Origin: Pseudomonas simiae
Lineage (GTDB): Bacteria; Pseudomonadota; Gammaproteobacteria; Pseudomonadales; Pseudomonadaceae
Direction: 5' to 3'
NCBI RefSeq assembly: GCF_900111895.1
Contig: NZ_FOKB01000013.1
Coordinates: 1 to 64,000 of the forward strand
Length of the DNA: 64,000 nucleotides
The position numbers and the translations under genes are program-made. Within the stretch, counting starts at the first letter, position 1. Each line of letters begins with the position of its first letter. Below, in pieces: positions 56,916 through 64,000 of this stretch. Below the pieces are notes generated by a model, which was given only the letters and a program-made list of their open reading frames with translations, was not told the DNA's origin and made no database searches.

Positions 56916-57005
56916 TGTGGGAGCTGGCTTGCCTGCGATAGCGCAGTGTCAGCCAGCACATATGCCAGCTTACAGACCGCTATCGCAGGCAAGCCAGCTC
57001 CCACA
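56916..57005. repeat. REP-type inverted pair (REPIN), GCTGGCTTGCCTGCG core
   Basis: Arms 56916-56943 and 56978-57005 are perfect 28-base inverted copies, between mupP and yciK. Same core variant as the copy at 49676-49762. Confidence 0.92.
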
Positions 57006-57060
57006 GGAATTGGATTCCACATTGAGAGCTGTATCACCTTGAATTTTGTCGAGGCTATTT

Positions 57061-57801
57061 ATGTTTGATTACTCCGCACGTCCAGAACTGCTCAAAGGCC
57101 GGGTGATCCTGGTGACCGGTGCCGGTCGCGGGATCGGCGCGGCGGCGGCGAAAACCTATGCCGCCCATGGTGCCACGGTGCTGTTGCTGGGCAAGACCGA
57201 AGCCAACCTGGCCCAGGTGTATGACGAAATCGAAGCGGCGGGCCAGCCGCAACCGGTGGTGATCCCGTTCAACCTGGAGACCGCCCTGCCCCATCAGTAC
57301 GATGAACTGGCCGCGATGATCGAAAAGGAATTCGGCCACCTCGACGGCCTGCTGCACAACGCCTCGATCATCGGCCCACGCACGCCGATCGAGCAATTGT
57401 CCGGCGAGAATTTCATGCGCGTGATGCACGTGAACGTCAACGCGATGTTCATGTTGACCAGCACGCTGCTGCCGCTGCTCAAGTTGTCCCAGGATGCGTC
57501 GGTGGTGTTCACTTCCAGCAGTGTCGGGCGCAAGGGTCGGGCTTACTGGGGCGCCTATGGTGTGTCGAAGTTTGCCACCGAAGGCTTGATGCAAACCCTG
57601 GCCGATGAACTGGAGGATGTGGCCGCGGTACGCGCCAACAGCATCAACCCCGGCGGCACTCGCACCAGCATGCGGGCCCAGGCGTATCCGGGGGAAAACC
57701 CGATGGAAAGGCCGGCGCCGGAAGAGATCATGCCGGTGTACCTGTACCTGATGGGGCCGGACAGTACCGGCATCAATGGGCAGGCGTTTGACGCGCAGTA
57801 A
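57061..57801 (+). CDS. YciK family short-chain oxidoreductase
   Basis: 246 residues from the ATG at 57061. Classical SDR: TGAGRGIGAAAAK near residue 16, NASIIGPRTP, Ser of FTSSSVGRKGRA and YGVSKFATEG with Tyr/Lys. Substrate unknown; the gene follows ubiG-mupP in Pseudomonas generally. Confidence 0.92.
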   Translation: MFDYSARPELLKGRVILVTGAGRGIGAAAAKTYAAHGATVLLLGKTEANLAQVYDEIEAAGQPQPVVIPFNLETALPHQYDELAAMIEKEFGHLDGLLHNASIIGPRTPIEQLSGENFMRVMHVNVNAMFMLTSTLLPLLKLSQDASVVFTSSSVGRKGRAYWGAYGVSKFATEGLMQTLADELEDVAAVRANSINPGGTRTSMRAQAYPGENPMERPAPEEIMPVYLYLMGPDSTGINGQAFDAQ

Positions 57802-57821
57802 CAACTGACACAACCGGAACT

Positions 57822-57916
57822 AAATGTGGGAGGGGGCTTGCCCCCGATTGCAGGGTGTCAGTCACTGTATCTGTGATTGACCCACCGCTATCGGGGGCAA
57901 GCCCCCTCCCACATTT
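57822..57916. repeat. REP-type inverted pair (REPIN), GGGGGCTTGCCCCCG core
   Basis: Arms 57822-57848 and 57890-57916 are perfect 27-base inverted copies with a core variant distinct from the others, between the convergent yciK-like and substrate-binding protein genes. Confidence 0.92.
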
Positions 57917-57938
57917 GTATTGCGGTGTTCTCTGGCTC

Positions 57939-59453
57939 TTAGTTCTTCACTACTTCCTCAAGGGTGAAGCGCCCCAACGGGTTCTGCAGGAAGTTGCTCA
58001 CGTTCTTGCGTGAGATGTTGATGTAGGGGCTGTAGTACAGGTCGATCCAGTTCACATCCTGTTTCGCCAGTTTCTGCAGTTCCACATACATCTGCTCACG
58101 CTTGACCGGGTCAGCCTCGATGCGTGCTTGCGCCACCAGTGCCTTGACCTTGTCGTTCTTGTAACGGGTCATGTAGTTCTGGTTGGTGTCGTGGCCCAGC
58201 ACGAAGGTGGTCTTCTGGTCCGGGTCGAGGATGTCGTTGGTCCAGTACATCACCGAAATATCGTACTCACCGTCCACCAGCATCTGCCAGCTCTGGGTCG
58301 GGTCGACCTTTTGCAGGTTGGCAGTCACGCCGACCTTCGCCAATTGATCCTTGATGATCACCGCAATCTGCTCGTCGGCTTCGTTGCCGGCATTGACCAC
58401 GTAGTTGAGCTTCAAGTCCTTGGCACCGGCCTGCTCCAGCAGCTTCTTGGCGGCGGTCGGGTCGTACGGGCGTTGCAGGTTGTTGGCGTAGTGGTACAGC
58501 GAGCCCTTTGGAATGTAGGAATAAGCCACGGTGCCTTGACCGTAAGTGGCGGTCTTCACCAGCGATTGTTTGTCGATGGCCATGTCCAGTGCCTGACGTA
58601 CTTCTGGCTTGGCCAGCAGGCCATGCTCGTGGTTGATCAGCAGGTGATCTTCACGGGTGGACGGGTCGGCATGGATCACCACGTTCTTGTCTTTCTTCAG
58701 CTCTTCAACCCGCGAGAACGGTACGAAGATCGCCGTGTCCAGCTCGTTGTTCTGCACCATGCGCATGCGCGTATTGTCGTCGGTGACGGAGACCCACTCC
58801 ACGCCATCCAGGCTCACGTTCTTGGCCTGCCAGAAGTTCGGGTTCTTTTTCAGGATGACGCGATCACCCTTGCGCCACTCGTCCACGGTAAACGCGCCGG
58901 AGGTCACGGGGTTTTCCGAGTAGGCGTCTTCGCCCATCTTGGTCATGGCTTTTTCCGACAGGATCGACACCGTCGGCGACGCCAGTTGCGAGAGAAAGGC
59001 CACAGCCGGGGTCTTCAGGGTGACCACCAGGGTTTTCGGATCTGACGCCTTGGCCGTGTTGATCAGGTTGAAAGGGTCTGCCCACAGCGAGGCTTTGTTG
59101 TCGCGGATGCGCAGCAGGCTGAACGCTGCATCGTCGGCGGTGATCGCCGAACCGTCGGAGAACTTCGCATCACGCAGCTTGAAGGTGTAGGTCAGGCCAT
59201 CCTTGGAAATGTCCCAGCTTTCTGCCAGGCCCGGCTCCATCTTGGTGCCCAGGTTATCGACGCGCACCAGGGTGTCGTAGACGTTGGCGAAGACCCAGGT
59301 GTCGCGGTTTTGCGCGCTTTTGATCGGGTCGAACGTGGTGCTGTCCTCACGGCAGCCGATGGTCAGTACACCGGCGGCTTGCGCCAGGCCGGCAGTCAGG
59401 GACCATGCGGTCAATGTAGCGGCGGCGAGCAACTTCAAGTGGCGCGATTGCAT
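57939..59453 (-). CDS. ABC transporter substrate-binding protein (DppA/OppA family)
   Basis: 504 residues with a signal peptide (residues 1-26, ending GLAQAA) and the SBP_bac_5 fold: DPIKSAQNRDTWVFANVYDTL near the start and a long binding-domain core. It should bind peptides or similar solutes in the periplasm for the permease genes upstream. Last gene of the operon. Substrate cannot be read; nickel or opine uptake are alternatives in this family. Confidence 0.9.
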   Translation of the reverse strand: MQSRHLKLLAAATLTAWSLTAGLAQAAGVLTIGCREDSTTFDPIKSAQNRDTWVFANVYDTLVRVDNLGTKMEPGLAESWDISKDGLTYTFKLRDAKFSDGSAITADDAAFSLLRIRDNKASLWADPFNLINTAKASDPKTLVVTLKTPAVAFLSQLASPTVSILSEKAMTKMGEDAYSENPVTSGAFTVDEWRKGDRVILKKNPNFWQAKNVSLDGVEWVSVTDDNTRMRMVQNNELDTAIFVPFSRVEELKKDKNVVIHADPSTREDHLLINHEHGLLAKPEVRQALDMAIDKQSLVKTATYGQGTVAYSYIPKGSLYHYANNLQRPYDPTAAKKLLEQAGAKDLKLNYVVNAGNEADEQIAVIIKDQLAKVGVTANLQKVDPTQSWQMLVDGEYDISVMYWTNDILDPDQKTTFVLGHDTNQNYMTRYKNDKVKALVAQARIEADPVKREQMYVELQKLAKQDVNWIDLYYSPYINISRKNVSNFLQNPLGRFTLEEVVKN

Positions 59454-59485
59454 ATCACAACTCCTTGTTAATGAATGGCAGAGGG

Positions 59486-60457
59486 TTAAAGCAAAGGTTC
59501 TTCAAGCACGCAACTGTACCGATGCTCGTGCAGGAAATGCGTCGGCGGCAACACCACGGAACACATGGTCCGGGCATGCCGACAACGTGGGTGAAAGGCG
59601 CAGCCTGTAGGCAAGTTCAGCGGGCTCGGGGGCTCACCCGGCAAGGGCTCTGTCGGCAACGGCCGATGCGGATCGATCTCGGGAATCGCCTGGATCAACG
59701 CCGCCGTGTACGGATGGCGTGGCGCCGTGAAGACCGACTCCACCGGCCCCTCCTCAACGATCTTGCCCAGGTACATCACCGCCACGCGATCGCACAGGCG
59801 ACGCACGATAGCCAGGTCATGGGCGATGAACAGGATCGCCAGGTGCATGCGCTGCTGCAGTTCCAGCAACAGATTGATGATCTGGCCCTGGATCGACACG
59901 TCCAGCGCCGCCACGCACTCGTCGGCGATGATCAGGCGCGGCTCCACCGCCAAGGCCCGGGCGATGCCGACGCGCTGGCACTGACCGCCGCTGAGTGAGC
60001 CGGGTTTACGACTGGCCAATTCGGGCCGCAGGCCGACCAGATCGAGTAGTTCATTGACGCGATCTGATATCCGCTCCGGCGCAACCTTGCGTTGCACGCG
60101 TAGTACTTCGGCAATCGTTTCGCCGATGGTATGCCGCGGGTTCAGTGCGGCGTACGGGTCCTGGAAGATCATTGCGGTTTCATGGCGCAGCCGGGTGATG
60201 TCGATGGCGCTGCCGTGGGCCATGTCGATGCCATCAAACAGCACCTGTCCGGCGCTGATCGGGTTGAGGTGCAAAATGGCGCGGCCCAAGGTGCTTTTAC
60301 CGCTGCCGGACTCACCGACCAACCCGAGGGTTTCACCCGCCGCCAAGCTCAGCGATACACCGTTCACCGCCCTCACCCACTGTTTGTTCAAGCCGAACAA
60401 GCCGGTGCCGGACGCGGCGAACTTCACCTCAAGGTCCTTGATCTGCAACAGGCTCAT
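59486..60457 (-). CDS. ABC transporter ATP-binding protein (OppF/DppF type)
   Basis: 323 residues from the ATG at 60457 (ATGA overlap with the preceding gene). Walker A GESGSGKSTLG near residue 45, signature LSGGQCQRVGIARAL, Walker B LIIADECVAALD, and the C-terminal oligopeptide domain with four Cys (CAFHPRCRHARTMC) typical of the iron-sulfur-like region of this branch. Confidence 0.93.
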   Translation of the reverse strand: MSLLQIKDLEVKFAASGTGLFGLNKQWVRAVNGVSLSLAAGETLGLVGESGSGKSTLGRAILHLNPISAGQVLFDGIDMAHGSAIDITRLRHETAMIFQDPYAALNPRHTIGETIAEVLRVQRKVAPERISDRVNELLDLVGLRPELASRKPGSLSGGQCQRVGIARALAVEPRLIIADECVAALDVSIQGQIINLLLELQQRMHLAILFIAHDLAIVRRLCDRVAVMYLGKIVEEGPVESVFTAPRHPYTAALIQAIPEIDPHRPLPTEPLPGEPPSPLNLPTGCAFHPRCRHARTMCSVVLPPTHFLHEHRYSCVLEEPLL

Positions 60458-61410
60458 GGCTGCGCTCCCAACGGGTAATGACAGGCGACTCGCTGGCCTT
60501 CCGGCAGCACTTCGGTGCACAAGGCCCCGACTTGCGGGCAGCGCGGGTTGAACCGGCAGCCGGCAGGCAAGGCGTCCAGCAGCGGCGGCTGCCCGGGAAT
60601 CGTGCGCAGCAAAGCGTGGCCGCTGCTGTGAGCAGGTTGGCAGTCGATCAAGCCGGCGGTGTACGGGTGCTGCGGTTGCGCCAGCACATCGTATTTGCTG
60701 CCGTGCTCGCACAGGCACCCCGCGTACATCACGGCGATGGCGTCACAGGTTTGCGCAACCACGCCAAGGTCGTGGGTAATCATGATGATCGACAGGCCAC
60801 GCTGGTCGCGCAGTTCCAGCAACAGCCGCAGGATTTGCGCCTGCACCGTCACATCCAGCGCCGTGGTCGGCTCGTCAGCGATCAGCACTTTCGGGTTGCA
60901 GCCCAAGGCGACTGCGATCATCGCGCGCTGGCGCATGCCGCCGGAAAACTCTTGGGGGTAGTTGTCGACCCGCGCCTGGGGATCGGGGATGCCCACTTGG
61001 CGCAGTACCTCGATGGCCTGCAGGCGCGCGTCTTTTTTCGACGCACCTTGATGCAGGCGGATGCCCTCGGCAATCTGCTCGCCGATGCGCATCAGCGGGT
61101 CGAGGTGGCTGCTGGGGTTCTGGAAAATCATGCCCAACTGACCGCCACGCACCGCCCGCATGCCAGCGTCATCCAATGACAGCAGGTCCTGGCCGCCCAG
61201 CCGGACCGCACCGCCTTGCACGCGCAGGTTGGGCGATGGCAGCAGGCGCATCAAACCGCGACAGGCCATGGTCTTGCCCGAGCCGCTTTCCCCCACCAGC
61301 CCGAGGATCTCACCCTCGGCCAAATCGAAAGACACGCGATCGACCAAGGTCACATCACGCCCTGCGTTGTTGGCAATCACACTGAGGTCGCGCACTTGCA
61401 ACAGGCTCAT
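60454..61410 (-). CDS. ABC transporter ATP-binding protein (OppD/DppD type)
   Basis: 318 residues from the ATG at 61410. Walker A GESGSGKTMACRG, signature FSGGMRQRAMIAVAL, Walker B LIADEPTTALDVT and the C-terminal CRFNPRCPQVGALC cluster. Pairs with the following ATPase to drive the two permeases. Overlaps both neighbours by ATGA. Confidence 0.93.
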   Translation of the reverse strand: MSLLQVRDLSVIANNAGRDVTLVDRVSFDLAEGEILGLVGESGSGKTMACRGLMRLLPSPNLRVQGGAVRLGGQDLLSLDDAGMRAVRGGQLGMIFQNPSSHLDPLMRIGEQIAEGIRLHQGASKKDARLQAIEVLRQVGIPDPQARVDNYPQEFSGGMRQRAMIAVALGCNPKVLIADEPTTALDVTVQAQILRLLLELRDQRGLSIIMITHDLGVVAQTCDAIAVMYAGCLCEHGSKYDVLAQPQHPYTAGLIDCQPAHSSGHALLRTIPGQPPLLDALPAGCRFNPRCPQVGALCTEVLPEGQRVACHYPLGAQP

Positions 61411-62264
61411 GAGCGATCCCCCAACACTTGCGCCACGCCATCGGCGAGCAGGCTGAACCCCATGGCCAAGGTCACGATGGCCAGCCCCGGAAAGGTGCAG
61501 ATCCACCAGGCAGTGGTGATGAAGGCCTGTCCTTCGGCCACCATCGTGCCCCATTCGGCGGTCGGCGGTTGCACGCCCAGGCCCAGGTAACTCACGGCGG
61601 CGCCATTGAGCAGCACCAACACCGCGTCCGACATGGAAAACACGATGGAGCCGAACATCGCATTGGGCAGCAGGTGCCGGAACAGAATCCGCCCATGGCC
61701 AAAGCCCAGGCTTTTGGCGGCCAGGGCAAAGTCGCTTTCCTTGAGCACCAGGATCTGCGAGCGGATAAGCCGCGCGTAGGACACCCAGCCCACCAAGGCC
61801 ATGGCGATGTAGAAGCTCTTCAAGCCTGGGCCGAGAATGGCCATGATCGCCAGCATCAGCACCAGGAACGGGAAGGCCAGGATCACATCGATCACACGCA
61901 TGCAGACACTGTCGAAACGCCCGCCGATGTAACCGGAGACCGCGCCGATGAAGGTGCCGATCATGAACGGGAAGATCACCCCGACGATGGCTAACTGGAG
62001 GTCTATACGCGCGCCCCAGATAACCCTCGAAAGAATGTCCCTTCCGTAGTTATCGGTGCCAAATGGATGAGCAAGGCTGGGGCCGAGCAAACTGAAATCG
62101 GTGTTCTGCGCAATCGGGTCATATGGCGCGATCCACGGTGCAAACAGCGCAAGCACCAGCCATGCCAGCAGAATCAACAAACCCCACGCAGCCGTCAGCC
62201 GGCCATTGCGCAAACCAAAGCGCAGGCGCAAGCGCCAAGGGGCAATCAACGGACGACTGCTCAT
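61407..62264 (-). CDS. ABC transporter permease (OppC/DppC type)
   Basis: 285 residues with a cytoplasmic N-terminus and six membrane helices; HPFGTDNYGRDILSRVIWG near residue 68 and the EAA-type loop AAKSLGFGHGRILFRHLLPN near 185 are typical of DppC. Overlaps both neighbours by ATGA. Confidence 0.94.
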   Translation of the reverse strand: MSSRPLIAPWRLRLRFGLRNGRLTAAWGLLILLAWLVLALFAPWIAPYDPIAQNTDFSLLGPSLAHPFGTDNYGRDILSRVIWGARIDLQLAIVGVIFPFMIGTFIGAVSGYIGGRFDSVCMRVIDVILAFPFLVLMLAIMAILGPGLKSFYIAMALVGWVSYARLIRSQILVLKESDFALAAKSLGFGHGRILFRHLLPNAMFGSIVFSMSDAVLVLLNGAAVSYLGLGVQPPTAEWGTMVAEGQAFITTAWWICTFPGLAIVTLAMGFSLLADGVAQVLGDRS

Positions 62265-63208
62265 TGCATCTTCACTCGCGGGTCGAGGGCCACGGTCACG
62301 ACGTCAGCGATGAAGTTGACGATCACCGTCGCGCAAGCTAGCACCATGGCCACGCCCTGCACCACCATGTAATCGCGGGTGAAGATCCCGCGTACCAACA
62401 ATTGGCCGATGCCGGGGATGGCGAACAGGCTTTCGATCACCACCGTGCCGCTGATCAGCCAACCGATGTTCACCGCCAGCAGATTGACCGCCGGCACCAG
62501 GGAATTGGGTAGCACATGACGGCGAAACACTGCGGCTTCCAACAACCCACGCGCCCGGGCGGCGGTCACGTGGTCGGCCTGTAGTTCCATCAACATGCTC
62601 GCCCGCAAGTTGCGCACCAGCACCGCCGACAACGCCAGGGCAATCGTCAGGCATGGCAGCACCATGTGATGCGCTTTATCCAACCAGGTCCGGCCGTAAC
62701 CGGATACCGGAAACAGGCCCCACTGCACACTCAGCAACAGGATCAGCATCAAGCCCAGCCAGAACGCCGGCATGCCAAGGCCAACCGTGGTGAACACGCG
62801 AATCAGGTTATCCGCCCAGCCACCCTTGTTGCGTGCGGCGAAGGTCGCCAACGGCACGGCGATCAGCAGCGCCAGCACCACACTGCCGAGCACCAGTACC
62901 AGGGTGGGTTCAATACGCGTGACGATCAGCTTGAGCGCATCGACCTTGTACAGCAGCGATTGGCCAAGGTCGCCCTTGAGCAGGTTCTTCAGAAAGTAGA
63001 AATATTGCAGCCACAACGGCTGGTCGAGGCCGTACTGGGCGCGGATTTTCAGCAAAGCGTCCGGCGTGCTGCGCGAACCCAGCAAAGCACGCGCCGGGTC
63101 GCCGGGAATCGAGCGCACCAGCACAAAGGTGATCAGGCTGATGCCAAACAGCACCGGCAGCAATTGCAGCGGCCGGTACAAGACAAAACGGTAGCGCGCC
63201 AGGTTCAT
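62261..63208 (-). CDS. ABC transporter permease (OppB/DppB type)
   Basis: 315 residues, six membrane helices, with the DppB start RPLQLLPVLFGISLITFVLV, the PGDPAR motif near residue 35 and the coupling loop ARGLLEAAVFRRHVLPNSLV. First transporter gene, 3 bases after the hydrolase. Confidence 0.94.
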   Translation of the reverse strand: MNLARYRFVLYRPLQLLPVLFGISLITFVLVRSIPGDPARALLGSRSTPDALLKIRAQYGLDQPLWLQYFYFLKNLLKGDLGQSLLYKVDALKLIVTRIEPTLVLVLGSVVLALLIAVPLATFAARNKGGWADNLIRVFTTVGLGMPAFWLGLMLILLLSVQWGLFPVSGYGRTWLDKAHHMVLPCLTIALALSAVLVRNLRASMLMELQADHVTAARARGLLEAAVFRRHVLPNSLVPAVNLLAVNIGWLISGTVVIESLFAIPGIGQLLVRGIFTRDYMVVQGVAMVLACATVIVNFIADVVTVALDPRVKMQ

Positions 63209-63211
63209 CCG

Positions 63212-64000
63212 TCAGCCCCGATGACGCGCAAGGAAGTCCAGCAACACCGGAAAATACGCATGGGGCTCCTCATAGAAAGGCATATGGCTGCTGTTGGGGA
63301 ACACGTGCAGTTCGGCGTGTCGGGCCGCCAGTTTCATGCGCATGGCGCAGGCTGGGGTGAGTTCGTCATGCTGGCCGGTGGTGATCAGGATCGGCATCTT
63401 GAAATCGGCCATCTCAGGGATGCGGTTCCAGTCCTTGAGGTTGCCGATGTAGAGGAATTCGTTGGGGCCTTGCATGGTTTCGTAGGGGCCCATGTTCCAG
63501 TCGTCAAGGGAGCGTTTGACCGGTGCGGGCCACTCGTCCAGGCGGCACACGTGACGATAGTTGAGCAAGGTGATCGCGGCCTGGTACTGCGGGTGGTCCA
63601 GGGTGCCCATGGCTTCGTGGCGTTGCATCATGGCTACCGTCTCGCTGCCAAGGGCGCCGCGCAGGCGTTCCAGCTCTTGGGACAGGTGCGGAATGTCGCC
63701 AACGGTATTTTCCAGGATCAGGCTTTTCAGCGCGTCGGGATAATGGATGGCATATTCGATACCGAGCCAGCCGCCCCAGGAATGCCCGAGCAGGTGCACG
63801 CGACCGAGATCCAGGGCCTGGCGCACGGTTTCGACTTCTTCGACATAACGGCGGATTTCCCACAGAGAAACGTCGGTGGGCCTGGCTGATGCGCCCGTGC
63901 CAAGCTGGTCGAATGCAACCACTCGCAGGTTATGGTCTTTGAGCCAGCCATGGGCGTCTCGCAAGTAGTCACACGGCAAGCCTGGCCCGCCGTTGAGGCA
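63212..64000 (-). CDS. Proline iminopeptidase-family alpha/beta hydrolase (5' end outside window)
   Basis: The frame runs to the right edge, so the N-terminus is missing; the last visible upstream residues LNGGPGLP correspond to the HGGPG oxyanion motif of the S33 family. Nucleophile GHSWGG (Ser), catalytic Asp in TTGQHDELTPA and His in NSSHMPFYEEP are all present. Such enzymes remove N-terminal proline or cleave related amides. Cotranscription with a peptide-type ABC transporter suggests it acts on the imported substrate. Confidence 0.88.
   Translation of the reverse strand, partial: CLNGGPGLPCDYLRDAHGWLKDHNLRVVAFDQLGTGASARPTDVSLWEIRRYVEEVETVRQALDLGRVHLLGHSWGGWLGIEYAIHYPDALKSLILENTVGDIPHLSQELERLRGALGSETVAMMQRHEAMGTLDHPQYQAAITLLNYRHVCRLDEWPAPVKRSLDDWNMGPYETMQGPNEFLYIGNLKDWNRIPEMADFKMPILITTGQHDELTPACAMRMKLAARHAELHVFPNSSHMPFYEEPHAYFPVLLDFLARHRG

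Overview
The window is chromosomal DNA of a fluorescent-type Pseudomonas. Gene content and order match the genus: the serC-pheA-hisC-tyrA/aroA-cmk-rpsA-ihfB block, the neighbouring gyrA, mtnA/mtaD, ubiG, mupP and yciK genes, and an O-antigen locus lying between ihfB and wbpM as in P. aeruginosa. Codon use is GC-rich, and seven inverted pairs of short REP-like sequences with typical Pseudomonas cores (GCGGGCTTGCTCGCG and relatives) sit between genes. I see no tRNA, rRNA, CRISPR array, insertion sequence or prophage.

Layout. (1) 1-3122: the end of an Rhs/YD-repeat protein with a variable HNH/endonuclease-VII-like toxin tip, followed by an overlapping Imm50-like immunity gene. (2) 3246-6837: housekeeping or poorly known genes (Mpo1-like membrane protein, thioesterase, CHAD protein, lipoprotein, patatin-like lipase). 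(3) 6969-14967: the complete high-affinity potassium system kdpFABC-kdpDE on the minus strand, with a candidate KdpE site upstream of kdpF. (4) 15305-19573: an ethanolamine permease gene behind a sigma-54-like promoter, a DUF2897 gene missed by length filters, a GntR regulator with a DUF1989 protein, a TetR regulator and a ComEA-like protein. (5) 19574-39935: a two-part O-antigen locus. (6) 40446-52503: the conserved ihfB-rpsA-cmk-aromatic/serine-gyrA block, all on the minus strand. (7) 52928-57801: methylthioadenosine salvage (mtnA, mtaD), ubiquinone (ubiG), peptidoglycan recycling (mupP) and yciK. (8) 57939-64000: a dipeptide/oligopeptide-type ABC transporter with a proline-iminopeptidase-like hydrolase cut by the right edge.

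The most interesting part is the O-antigen locus. Its minus-strand half (wbjB-wbjC-wbjD-GT4-wbpL-wbpM) resembles the P. aeruginosa UDP-L-FucNAc type. A plus-strand half lies between wbpM and comEA and reads ddhD-ddhA-ddhB-ddhC, a thiamine-diphosphate enzyme, a short-chain reductase, wzx, three glycosyltransferases and an acyltransferase. The first six genes have the composition expected for a 4-C-branched 3,6-dideoxyhexose of the yersiniose type known from Yersinia. The two halves converge at a hairpin at 32035-32068. A JUMPStart/ops-like element lies in the long leader of the plus-strand operon. No wzy polymerase or wzz chain-length regulator is visible in the locus, so these are either elsewhere or absent.
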